A stretch of 64,000 nucleotides of DNA from Rhodoferax ferrireducens T118 (GTDB taxonomy: Bacteria > Pseudomonadota > Gammaproteobacteria > Burkholderiales > Burkholderiaceae_C), in contig NC_007908.1 in assembly GCF_000013605.1 (NCBI RefSeq), forward strand, positions 2,046,001 to 2,110,000. The letters run 5' to 3'. The first letter of the stretch is position 1, and each line of letters starts with the position of its first letter. A program made the position numbers and the translations under genes. Shown here one piece after another: positions 56,524-64,000 of this stretch. Below the pieces are notes generated by a model that did no database searches, was not told the DNA's origin, and saw only the letters and a program-made list of their open reading frames with translations.

Positions 56524-58314
56524 ATGAGCTACGTTGCCCCCCTCAAAGACATGCTTTTCAATCTCAAGTATCTCGCCGATATTGAGCAGATCGCCCAGTT
56601 GCCAGGTTTTGAAGATGCTGGTTTTGAGACGGCGCAAGCCGTGCTGGAGGAAGCTGCCAAGTTCAACGAGGGGGTGCTTGCGCCGCTGAACTGGGAGGGT
56701 GACAAGAACCCTTCCAGCTGGAAAGATGGCGTGGTGACGGCAACACCCGGTTTCAAGCAAGCGTTTCGCCAGTTTGCTGACGGTGGTTGGCAGGGCTTGC
56801 AACACCCGGTCGATTTTGGTGGACAGGGGCTGCCCAAGACCATCGGCGCGGCCTGCGGCGAAATGCAAAACTCAGCCAACATGAGTTTTGCCCTGTGCCC
56901 GCTGCTGACTGACGGCGCGATTGAAGCGCTGCTGACGGCCGGTTCCAACGAACTGAAAGCTACCTACCTTGAAAACCTGGTCAGCGGCAAGTGGACCGGC
57001 ACCATGAACCTGACCGAGCCACAGGCTGGCAGCGATCTGGCCGCCGTGCGTTCGCGCGCTGAGCCGCTGGCAGACGGCAGTTACAAGGTGTTTGGCACCA
57101 AGGTTTTCATCACCTGGGGTGAGCACGATATGGCCGAAAACATCGTCCATCTGGTGCTTGCCCGCGTCACTGGCGCACCGGAAGGCGTCAAGGGCATCAG
57201 CCTGTTCGTCGTGCCCAAATTCTTGGTGAACAAAGACGGCTCGCTGGGTGCACGCAACGATGTGCAATGCGTCAGCATCGAGCACAAGATGGGCATCAAG
57301 GCCAGTCCGACAGCCGTGCTGCAATTTGGTGACCATGGGGGTGCTTTGGGTTACCTGGTGGGTCAGGAGAACCGCGGCCTGGAATACATGTTCATCATGA
57401 TGAACGCTGCCCGCTTTGGCGTCGGCGTGCAGGGCATCGCGATTGCCGAGCGCTCTTATCAACAAGCGGTGACCTTTGCCAAAGACCGGGTTCAAAGCCG
57501 TCCGGTCGATGCTCTGGCACCTGCCAACGCGACCATCATCTATCACCCCGATGTGAAGCGCATGCTGATGACGATGCGTGCCTACACCGAGGGCTGCCGC
57601 GCCATGGCGACGGTGGCAGCTGCGGCCTATGACGCGGCGCATCATCACGCAGACGCCGAGGTGCGCAAACAGAACCAGGCGTTCTATGAGTTCATGGTGC
57701 CGCTGATCAAGGGTTACAGCACCGAGATGAGCCTGGAGGTCACCTCGCTCGGCGTGCAGGTGCATGGCGGCATGGGTTATATCGAAGAAACCGGTGCAGC
57801 GCAGTACTACCGTGATGCCAAGATCCTGACCATCTACGAAGGCACCACCGCCATTCAGGCCAATGACCTGGTCGGGCGCAAGACCGCGCGTGATGGCGGC
57901 CAAACCGCCAAGGCGCTGGCCGCGCAGATTGAAGCGACGGAAGGCTTGCTGGTCAAGAGTGGCAGTGCCGATGCGCTGGCGGTCGCCAAACGTCTCAAGG
58001 CGGCGCGTGTGGCCTTTGTCGACGTGGTGAACTTTGTGGCGACCAACACCAAGACCCGGCCCAGTGATGTGTTTGCCGGCAGCGTGCCCTATCTGATGCT
58101 GGCCGGTAACCTGATGGCGGGCTGGCAGTTGGCGCGCGCGCTGCTGATGGCGCAGGACGAGATCGCCCAAGGGGTGGATGTGTCCTTCATGCAAGCCAAG
58201 ATCATCACGGCGCGCTTCTATGCCGACCATTTGCTGACCAAGGCCCCTGGCATGCGCGACGCCATTGTGGACGGCTGCGAGAGCGTCACGGCGCTGGCCT
58301 TGGATGCGTTCTGA
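56524..58314 (+). CDS. Acyl-CoA dehydrogenase (long form, C-terminal extension)
   Basis: 596 residues, longer than the usual 380-400 because of an N-terminal extension (AidB/ACAD-N type, about 1-150) and a C-terminal extension. MNLTEPQAGSDLAAVRS and KVFGTKVFITWGEH are the flavin-contact motifs, and YEGTTAIQANDLVGRK carries the catalytic Glu. QVHGGMGYIEETGAAQYYRD is the FAD-binding end. It gives electrons to EtfAB encoded just upstream. The chain-length preference is unknown. Confidence 0.92.
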   Translation: MSYVAPLKDMLFNLKYLADIEQIAQLPGFEDAGFETAQAVLEEAAKFNEGVLAPLNWEGDKNPSSWKDGVVTATPGFKQAFRQFADGGWQGLQHPVDFGGQGLPKTIGAACGEMQNSANMSFALCPLLTDGAIEALLTAGSNELKATYLENLVSGKWTGTMNLTEPQAGSDLAAVRSRAEPLADGSYKVFGTKVFITWGEHDMAENIVHLVLARVTGAPEGVKGISLFVVPKFLVNKDGSLGARNDVQCVSIEHKMGIKASPTAVLQFGDHGGALGYLVGQENRGLEYMFIMMNAARFGVGVQGIAIAERSYQQAVTFAKDRVQSRPVDALAPANATIIYHPDVKRMLMTMRAYTEGCRAMATVAAAAYDAAHHHADAEVRKQNQAFYEFMVPLIKGYSTEMSLEVTSLGVQVHGGMGYIEETGAAQYYRDAKILTIYEGTTAIQANDLVGRKTARDGGQTAKALAAQIEATEGLLVKSGSADALAVAKRLKAARVAFVDVVNFVATNTKTRPSDVFAGSVPYLMLAGNLMAGWQLARALLMAQDEIAQGVDVSFMQAKIITARFYADHLLTKAPGMRDAIVDGCESVTALALDAF

Positions 58315-58328
58315 TCTGATTTAAAACT

Positions 58329-58385
58329 GCTACATATCTAATAGCCGCTCGCGCCTGCTGGACAAGGGCTAGCGGCTATTTTTAT
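58329..58385 (+). repeat. Dispersed repeat, copy 8, forming a terminator hairpin
   Basis: Plus orientation: GCTACATATCTAATAGC followed by GACAAGGGCTAGCGGC. Part of it, AATAGCCGCT (58340-58349) and AGCGGCTATT (58371-58380), forms a 10-bp stem followed by TTTTTAT, so this copy looks like a Rho-independent terminator after the acyl-CoA dehydrogenase. Confidence 0.65.
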
Positions 58386-58414
58386 CAATAGAATTTCATG
58401 TTGACGGAGATCCG

Positions 58415-59380
58415 ATGTCCCACTTGCCCGCGCCCCTGAACCGCTTGCCGTTCCCCGTGATCGGCTCGCCCTTGTTCATCATCAGCAACCCCAAGCTGGT
58501 GATTGCCCAGTGCATCGCCGGTGTGGTCGGTGCCATGCCGGCGCTCAATGCGCGCCCGGCCGAGCAGTTGGAAGAATGGCTGATAGAAATCACCGAAGCG
58601 CTCTCTGCCCACAACCTGGCCCACCCGGAGCAGCCCGCCGCACCCTTTGCCATCAACCAGATCGTGCACAAGAGCAATGACCGCCTGGAGCATGACATGG
58701 CACTTTGCGTCAAGTACAAGGTGCCGATCATCATCACGTCCTTGGGCGCGCGCGAAGACATCAATGCGGCTGCCCACTCCTACGGCGGTGTGGTGCTGCA
58801 TGACGTCATCAACAACAAGCATGCGCACAAGGCAATCGAGAAGGGCGCGGACGGTTTGATTGCAGTGGCGGCCGGTGCCGGTGGACATGCCGGTTTGAAG
58901 AGCCCGTTTGCGCTGATTCAGGAAATCCGCCAGTGGTTTGACGGCCCGCTGGTCTTGAGCGGCGCCATTGCCACCGGCGACGCCGTGCTGGCCGCGCAGG
59001 CCATGGGCGCGGACTTTGCCTATATCGGTTCCGCCTTCATCTCCACCGAAGAGGCACGGGCCGCACAAGAGTACAAGCAGGCCATTGTCGACAGCAACTC
59101 GGACGATATCGTCTACAGCAACCTGTTCACCGGTGTCCATGGCAACTACCTGGCGCCCAGTATCCGCGCCGCTGGCCTGGACCCCGAGCACCTGCCGGAA
59201 AGCGACCCCAGCAAGATGAATTTTGGCGGCGACAAGTCCAGAGCCTGGAAAGACATCTGGGGTTGCGGCCAGGGCATTGGCGCTGTCACCAAGGTTCAGC
59301 GTACCGCCGATTTTGTGGCCCAGCTCAAGCGCGAGTACGCCAGTGCGCGGGCGCGACTGCTGGCAAAAAACTATGCCTGA
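58415..59380 (+). CDS. Nitronate monooxygenase family flavoprotein
   Basis: 321 residues, FMN TIM barrel of the 2-nitropropane dioxygenase family: PFPVIGSPLFIISNPKLVIA, GGHAGLKSPFALIQEI and LSGAIATGDAVLAAQAMGAD are the FMN phosphate and substrate motifs. In catabolic operons these enzymes sometimes act on enoyl-CoA or nitronates, and its place after acyl-CoA dehydrogenase hints at an acyl-CoA or nitro substrate. A dispersed repeat separates it from trhO. Confidence 0.9.
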   Translation: MSHLPAPLNRLPFPVIGSPLFIISNPKLVIAQCIAGVVGAMPALNARPAEQLEEWLIEITEALSAHNLAHPEQPAAPFAINQIVHKSNDRLEHDMALCVKYKVPIIITSLGAREDINAAAHSYGGVVLHDVINNKHAHKAIEKGADGLIAVAAGAGGHAGLKSPFALIQEIRQWFDGPLVLSGAIATGDAVLAAQAMGADFAYIGSAFISTEEARAAQEYKQAIVDSNSDDIVYSNLFTGVHGNYLAPSIRAAGLDPEHLPESDPSKMNFGGDKSRAWKDIWGCGQGIGAVTKVQRTADFVAQLKREYASARARLLAKNYA

Positions 59381-59382
59381 TT

Positions 59383-59431
59383 GGGCTGCAGCCCCCGCGA
59401 AGTAATTGCTTGGTGCTATTTAAAACGTAGC
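59383..59431 (-). repeat. Dispersed repeat, copy 9 (after nitronate monooxygenase gene)
   Basis: On the minus strand it begins GCTACGTTTTAAATAGC and ends CGCGGGGGCTGCAGCCCA. It lies between two convergent genes. Confidence 0.7.
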
Positions 59432-59435
59432 ATCG

Positions 59436-60395
59436 TCAGCGGCCTGCCGTAGCTGGCATGGCTTTCGGTTCCGGGCTCGCGCCGATATGCACTTGCTGAC
59501 GTGCCTTGGCCAGCTCCCATTGGCGCTGGCGTTCGCGGGCGCCGTCTTTCTGAATGTCGCGGGTGATGGCATGGCATTTGGGGCAGCTCACCCCCGCTTC
59601 AAACAGCGGTGATGCGAGGTCAGCATCATCCAGAGGCTGCCGGCAGGCGCGGCAAAGATCGTGCTGCCCAGGTATCAGGCCGTGGCCAACCGACACCCGT
59701 TCATCGAACACAAAACACTGGCCCTGCCAAAGGCTTTGCTCAGGGGGAATCGTCTCCAGGTATTTCAGGATGCCGCCTTCCAGGTGGAAGACCTCGTCAA
59801 AGCCTTGCGCCCGCAACAGGGCAGTGGACTTTTCGCAGCGGATGCCGCCGGTGCAAAACATGGCCACTTTGGGTTTCTTGCCGGTGGCCGGGTGCAAGGC
59901 GGGCGCTTGTGCCAGCCATTGCGGCAGCATGGCAAAACTCTGGATGTCCGGGTTGACGGCACCCGCAAACGTGCCGATGCCGACTTCGTAGTCGTTGCGT
60001 GTATCGATCACCACCACATCGGGGTCGCCAATCAATGCGTTCCAGTCTTGCGGTTTGACATAGGTGCCAACCACAAGGTTCGGGTCGATGCCCGGCACGC
60101 CCATGGTGACGATCTCGCGCTTGAGGCGCACCTTCATCCGGTAAAACGGTGCTTTGGCCGACCAGGCTTCCTTATGTTGCAGGTCTGCCAGGCGCGGATC
60201 ACGCCTGAGATAGGCCAGCACGGCGTGTACGCCGACCGCCGGTCCGGCAATCGTGCTGTTGATGCCCTCAGTCGCCAGCAAAATGGTGCCTTTGACGTCG
60301 TTGGCTTCGCAGCAGGTGAGCAGCGGTGCTTTGAGCTGCGCGAAATCGGGCAGTTCGACGAACTTGTAGAAGGCGGCGGTCAGGAATTCAGTCAT
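59436..60395 (-). CDS. trhO: tRNA uridine(34) hydroxylase TrhO (rhodanese family)
   Basis: 319 residues from ATG 60395, overlapping the GFA gene by ATGA. An N-terminal acylphosphatase-like domain, then a rhodanese domain with [17 protein letters not shown] and the catalytic Cys in [16 protein letters not shown]. The C-terminus has CRACRQ and CPKCH, a probable zinc site seen in long YceA homologues. It makes 5-hydroxyuridine at position 34 of tRNAs. Confidence 0.92.
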   Translation of the reverse strand: MTEFLTAAFYKFVELPDFAQLKAPLLTCCEANDVKGTILLATEGINSTIAGPAVGVHAVLAYLRRDPRLADLQHKEAWSAKAPFYRMKVRLKREIVTMGVPGIDPNLVVGTYVKPQDWNALIGDPDVVVIDTRNDYEVGIGTFAGAVNPDIQSFAMLPQWLAQAPALHPATGKKPKVAMFCTGGIRCEKSTALLRAQGFDEVFHLEGGILKYLETIPPEQSLWQGQCFVFDERVSVGHGLIPGQHDLCRACRQPLDDADLASPLFEAGVSCPKCHAITRDIQKDGARERQRQWELAKARQQVHIGASPEPKAMPATAGR

Positions 60396-60874
60396 AGGGG
60401 CATTTGTGCGCGACGCGCCAGACTGTCGGCCGGCCACATCTGTGAAGCTTCGTAATATTCCTCAACAGCCGGGGTGTCGGGCCCGAGCACAACCCAGGGC
60501 TGCTTGGATGCCGTGAAAATGTGGATGTCGGGTGGCAGACGGTCTGGTTCATCGAGCGTGCCGACGCGAACAAAGCGAACAGCATCTCCGGCCCCGGCGT
60601 AATTGCTCCAAACGGCGATTCGGCATTGGGGGCAGCGCGATATCTTTTGACCCTTGCCACTGAGGGACGGTGTGTTGACAACCTCCACCGCACCTTGCAG
60701 CAATTGCACGCGGTCGGCTTCGATCATGGCATTCAACGCGAACGATGCGCCAGATTCGCGCTGGCACCAGCGGCAATGACAGCAATGGACGAACAGGGGC
60801 TTTGTTGTCATTCGGTAGCGCACGTGGCCGCAAGTGCAGGCGCCGTCGTAGTTCGTTGATTCTGGAGTGCTCAT
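60392..60874 (-). CDS. GFA family (glutathione-dependent formaldehyde-activating-like) zinc protein
   Basis: 160 residues with the GFA zinc cysteines: [25 protein letters not shown] and [11 protein letters not shown]. Members coordinate zinc through these Cys pairs; few have known substrates. It overlaps trhO by 4 nt and its ATG overlaps the stop of a GNAT remnant, which indicates an older three-gene operon. Confidence 0.88.
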   Translation of the reverse strand: MSTPESTNYDGACTCGHVRYRMTTKPLFVHCCHCRWCQRESGASFALNAMIEADRVQLLQGAVEVVNTPSLSGKGQKISRCPQCRIAVWSNYAGAGDAVRFVRVGTLDEPDRLPPDIHIFTASKQPWVVLGPDTPAVEEYYEASQMWPADSLARRAQMPL

Positions 60875-61026
60875 GGCGCCATTTTCGCTTCACTTTGCCA
60901 TGTCAGGTGCAGGACGTGGCGGCATTTGCCTTGGCGTCCCACGTCGATGAAGCCGGCCTCTTCAAACACCAGGACAAAGCCCACGACGTGACAATGGCGG
61001 GCGCTGTCGCGTGCTGGCTCCCGGGT
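60871..61026 (-). pseudogene. C-terminal remnant of a GNAT N-acetyltransferase
   Basis: Upstream of the GFA ATG, the minus strand reads EPARDSARHCHVVGFVLVFE followed by EAGFIDVGRQGKCRHVLHLT and a TGA at 60873-60871. This resembles the C-terminal beta strands of a GNAT branch that ends with ...GFVPVFEEAGFVEVGR..RRHVMRL. No start codon or acetyl-CoA motif is seen, and the frame is overlapped by the VIT gene end. It looks like a truncated gene whose 5' part was lost when the VIT gene was joined. Confidence 0.5.
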
Positions 61027-61037
61027 TGAATCTGCAA

Positions 61038-61739
61038 TCAAACGACCGCACCGAAAAGTGCGCCCACCCCTGCCGTGATCCCCATCGCGAGCGCACCCCA
61101 GAACGTGACCCGCCAGGCGCCAACCAGAACACCGGCGCCGCCAACCCGGGCGGCGACGGCGCCCAACAAGGCCAGGAAGAGCAGGGACGTTCCGGACACC
61201 CAGCCAATCAAGCCGGTCTCGGGCGCCAACGCCGTGGCGGCCAGCGGCAGCACCGAACCGACCGCGAAGCTGGCGGCCGACGCCAGCGCGGCCTGAACCG
61301 GCCGGGCGCTAAAAGTATCGGAGATGCCGAGCTCGTCGCGCGCATGGGCGCCCAGGGCGTCGTGCTGCATCAGTTGCTCGGCCACCTGCTGCGCCAGGCC
61401 GGGCTGCAGCCCCCGCGCGACATAAATGGCTGCCAGTTCACGCCGTTCTGAGGCCGGGTCCAGTTCGAGCTCGGCGCGCTCACGCGAAAGGTCAGCTGTT
61501 TCGGTGTCTGCCTGTGAGTGGACCGAGACATACTCACCCGCGGCCATCGACATGGCGCCCGCCACCAGCCCCGCGACACCGGTCAGCAAAATGCTGCCAT
61601 GGCTCGCACTGGCAGCCGCAACACCGACCACCAGACTGGCGGTTGAAACGATACCGTCGTTGGCGCCAAGTACGGCCGCGCGCAGCCAGCCTATCCGGTC
61701 AGTGCGGTGACGTTCCGTGTGGCGGTGAAATAGCTTCAT
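61038..61739 (-). CDS. VIT1/CCC1-family transporter
   Basis: 233 residues from ATG 61739 (MKLFHRHTERHRTDRIGWLR); a much longer in-frame start at 61913 is unlikely. GANDGIVSTASLVVGVAAA and AGAMSMAAGEYVSVHSQ are VIT hallmarks, with five predicted helices. It carries Fe(II) or Mn(II) across a membrane. AAIYVARGLQPGLAQQVAEQL lies in the cytoplasmic metal-binding region. It lies 174 nt from the next gene. Confidence 0.9.
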   Translation of the reverse strand: MKLFHRHTERHRTDRIGWLRAAVLGANDGIVSTASLVVGVAAASASHGSILLTGVAGLVAGAMSMAAGEYVSVHSQADTETADLSRERAELELDPASERRELAAIYVARGLQPGLAQQVAEQLMQHDALGAHARDELGISDTFSARPVQAALASAASFAVGSVLPLAATALAPETGLIGWVSGTSLLFLALLGAVAARVGGAGVLVGAWRVTFWGALAMGITAGVGALFGAVV

Positions 61740-61913
61740 GGGGGTCGTGTTGTCGCGTTCAAGGTAGATTTGATATTGTGATGGATTATCGATTGGTGAC
61801 AATTTCCGTCCTTGGCACGCGACCGTAGCGACAATGCAGGATTCCGGTCCCGGTCTTGGGCTGGTGGGGCATCTGCGGCCGCGGCGAAGCCGCTGTGGCT
61901 GGCAGGCCGGCAT

Positions 61914-63980
61914 CTATCTGGCTTGCAGTCTCGGTTTTCTTTTCACGGCTGTTACCGGTTTTGTCCGCGCTGGGGCCACCGGTTTGACGGCCCCCGCTTT
62001 TCGGGCTGTCCGCGTTTTTCCGGCACGCGCCGCCAAGGCCAGCTCGCGCACACGCTCAATGTCTGCATCGGAAAACACGCCATTGACGCCGGAGATGGCC
62101 GCCAGCTTCATGCCATGCTTTAGGCCCAGGCGGTAGATCTCGCGCACCTTCTCCCATTCGATGGAACGGCCGACCGTGTAGTTCTCGAACCGCCCCTCCA
62201 AGGCCAGCACGATGGTCTCGGCCAGGCAGGCATAGGCCAGGTTTTTGGGCAGGCCGATGTTCTTCATCTGGACATCCCCTGGCAGCTGGATTTCGCCGGA
62301 TTCGATCACCAGCACATCCGGGCGCTTAACGACCTCCTCGGGCGGCAGGTCCAGCGGGCGTGCCACATCGGTGATGACGCAGCCGGGCTTGACCTTCATG
62401 ATGTCGAGCACCTTCCTGCCGGCGCCGGAGGTGGCGGTCACGATCATGTCCATGCCGGCAATGTCCTTGTTGGCCCGGGCTGACAGAAACAGCCGGGCGT
62501 CCGGTGTCTCTTTCAGGATGGAGTCCTTGAGCGACAGCAGTTTGGCGGTCTCTGGGGAGACGAGGTAAAGCTCCTCGGCGAAAGTGGCCAGCAGGCGGGC
62601 GCAGACCGAGCCGATAGCCCCGGTGGCGCCGACCACCATGGCCTTGAATTGCACTTTCTGGCCCTTTCTGGGCATGGGTAGCAGTCGCATACGCAACAAG
62701 GCATCATGCGCGGCCCACAGCGCCCCGGAGGCGCTGTAGCTGTTGCCCGTGGTGATAGGCAGGGGCGCGCGTTTGGCGACGGTCAGCCCCGCATCGCCCA
62801 CCACCTTGGTGAAAGCGCCCAGGCCCATGATCTGCGCGCCCAGCTTTTGGGCCATGTCGGCCGCGGCCAGCAAGCGGCGGTAGGTAAATTCGGGGCTGTG
62901 GGCCATGATCTCCCTGGGTGTTCCCCCCACCGAAATCAGCCACCCTTCAGCTTCCACACCCGTGGGCGACTTGATTCCCGTCACCCTTGAATAAACAAAA
63001 GGCGGGGCATAGGCCAGCACCTTTTCCAGTGAGTCCATGAACAGGGGCGGCGAGACCTGCGACAGCAACTCGATGGGCTTGACCACCTTGAAATACTCCT
63101 GCGACAGGGGATGGATGACGAAGGCAAAGCGGTTGACACGTTTGAATCCGCCTGGGTACAGAAGGCGTGGTTCCATCTGCAAATCGGTGATGATTTCCAG
63201 GTAGTCGTCCTCCAGCAGATCTGGTGGGTTCTTGCCGCTGGCGGCGATGATCATGGCATCCAGGATATTGGGGCCCAGCACGTGCTCGAACATTCTGGGC
63301 GCGCCATCAATCACCAGGTGAACGCCCTTCTCCTTGAATCGGGCCAAGCGCTCGTCATTGACAGAGGTGGTGATGAGGGTCTTGCCAGCCAATTCTTCCG
63401 CATTGAAATCGTCCAGTTCATGCACCGGTGCCACGATCACGGTCGCTTCCTGCATCGCCTTGCCCAGAACGAAACGGGTCCACTGCTTGACGGGGGCGCA
63501 AGACATCACACTTGGCAACGCCCAGTCGGATACGTAGTGCGCACCAGCGGCATACAGCTCCAGGGCATTCAGCGAGGTCAGCAGCTTGGGCACCCCGAAC
63601 TGCAACAGCGGGTCGGCAAACTGCAGGTTCTGGCTGTACTCTGCCATGCACGTTGCCAGCTTGTAGTTGCTCATGCCGGAAAAAAACAGGGTTCTGGCGT
63701 TGTTGAAATAGTTGCCCAGCTTGATCTGCACATGGCGCAAAGCCCATTCCTGCAGGATGTCGTTCAAGCGACCCCCGGTGGTCACCGGGATGCGCTTGAC
63801 AACGCCTGCCATGCGGGCGCTGTCTTTTTCAATGTAGCGGCGGGAACCGACGTTGTAGCTGTCTTTCGCGACCCCCAAGCCCAGCACATCGGCGTGTTTT
63901 TCCCAGTGTTTCAGCAGGCTTACGGCCTTGCTCGTGCTGCCGTCGGTGCCCAGGCGCTGAACACTGATTTGCTGTCCCAT
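61914..63980 (-). CDS. Large protein with acyl-ACP-reductase-like C-terminal half
   Basis: 688 residues. Residues 1-380 have no motif I can name with confidence. The C-terminal half (about 380-650) resembles cyanobacterial long-chain acyl-ACP reductase: AADMAQKLGAQIMGLGAFTK, PLPITTGNSYSASGALWAAH, a Rossmann site VVGATGAIGSVCARLLA, and ACLAETIVLALEGRFENYTVGR near the end. The last ~35 residues are a Lys/Arg/Ala/Pro tail. If the analogy holds it makes an aldehyde from an acyl thioester with NAD(P)H. Partner genes may lie beyond the window. No clear ribosome site precedes the ATG. Confidence 0.7.
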   Translation of the reverse strand: MGQQISVQRLGTDGSTSKAVSLLKHWEKHADVLGLGVAKDSYNVGSRRYIEKDSARMAGVVKRIPVTTGGRLNDILQEWALRHVQIKLGNYFNNARTLFFSGMSNYKLATCMAEYSQNLQFADPLLQFGVPKLLTSLNALELYAAGAHYVSDWALPSVMSCAPVKQWTRFVLGKAMQEATVIVAPVHELDDFNAEELAGKTLITTSVNDERLARFKEKGVHLVIDGAPRMFEHVLGPNILDAMIIAASGKNPPDLLEDDYLEIITDLQMEPRLLYPGGFKRVNRFAFVIHPLSQEYFKVVKPIELLSQVSPPLFMDSLEKVLAYAPPFVYSRVTGIKSPTGVEAEGWLISVGGTPREIMAHSPEFTYRRLLAAADMAQKLGAQIMGLGAFTKVVGDAGLTVAKRAPLPITTGNSYSASGALWAAHDALLRMRLLPMPRKGQKVQFKAMVVGATGAIGSVCARLLATFAEELYLVSPETAKLLSLKDSILKETPDARLFLSARANKDIAGMDMIVTATSGAGRKVLDIMKVKPGCVITDVARPLDLPPEEVVKRPDVLVIESGEIQLPGDVQMKNIGLPKNLAYACLAETIVLALEGRFENYTVGRSIEWEKVREIYRLGLKHGMKLAAISGVNGVFSDADIERVRELALAARAGKTRTARKAGAVKPVAPARTKPVTAVKRKPRLQAR

Positions 63981-64000
63981 GAAGGATGCAACAAACTCAA

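Noticed and set aside
56872..58230. A 452-codon open frame antisense to the acyl-CoA dehydrogenase
   Set aside because: Composition typical of an antisense shadow; the plus-strand gene has all family motifs.
61386..61420. GCAGCCCCCGCGCG inside the VIT gene, similar to the tail of the dispersed repeat
   Set aside because: The palindromic head is missing and the residues encoded (YVARGLQPGLA) are ordinary for the VIT family, so similarity is likely chance.

Overview
The window reads as a chromosomal segment of a Burkholderiales betaproteobacterium of the Comamonadaceae type, with a Rhodoferax/Polaromonas-like gene content. This rests on protein character (a complete ccoNOQP-GH cluster with CcoI, an Fnr/HemN pair, MatB, DppBCDF, a SWIB protein with Lys-Ala-Pro repeats), on high-GC codon use, and on a roughly 49-bp dispersed repeat of a kind I associate with that family. 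It is mostly core and metabolic DNA. I see no rRNA, tRNA, prophage, transposase or CRISPR array.

Layout. 1-5431 (minus strand): gluQ (cut by the window edge), an FAD amine-oxidase-like protein, a LysR regulator, a PIN-PhoH protein, Bcp peroxiredoxin and an Mth938-like protein. 5541-12543 (plus): alaA, hom and thrC, then the molybdenum-cofactor genes mobB-moeA-moaD-moaE. Most of these junctions are ATGA overlaps, but moaE is cut off from moaD by a large inverted repeat. 12540-18198: a conserved hypothetical gene, clpB with a possible heat-shock promoter, a ComEA-like HhH protein with 11-residue repeats, and ilvD divergent from a LysR gene. 18303-23076: lgt, an enoyl-CoA hydratase, matB and a UspA protein.

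23182-36153 is a microaerobic respiration island: ccoI, a PAS/LuxR regulator with a degenerate receiver, a hemerythrin remnant, ccoS, ccoNOQP, ccoG, ccoH, a small membrane protein, fnr (minus), hemN and a SafE-like protein. A good FNR-type site lies between uspA and ccoI. Together these genes build, copper-load and regulate a cbb3 oxidase and supply heme under low oxygen.

36188-46485: a MacAB-like export system (adaptor, FtsX permease, ATPase), dusA, a small DUF3330 protein with a structured leader, an EamA transporter with a His-rich tail, an MFS transporter, a DUF190 protein and a short Hsp70. 46623-52185: a five-gene Dpp-type peptide ABC transporter. 52280-54382: a SWIB/histone-like protein, rraA and a second EamA transporter. 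54711-59380: etfB, etfA, an acyl-CoA dehydrogenase and a nitronate monooxygenase, with a 26-bp perfect palindrome in front of etfB. 59436-63980 (minus): trhO, a GFA-family protein, a GNAT remnant, a VIT-family transporter and a protein resembling cyanobacterial acyl-ACP reductase.

The observations I rate most worth following are: the dispersed repeat, which has entered the reading frames of moeA and an enoyl-CoA hydratase; the receiver-like domain lacking its phosphoacceptor Asp inside the cbb3 cluster; the hemerythrin fragment in front of ccoS; the palindromes before etfB and hemN; the 270-bp inverted repeat that splits the Mo-cofactor genes; and the large acyl-ACP-reductase-like protein at the right edge. 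I cannot claim a demonstrated new system. All functional statements come from reading the sequence, without database searches.
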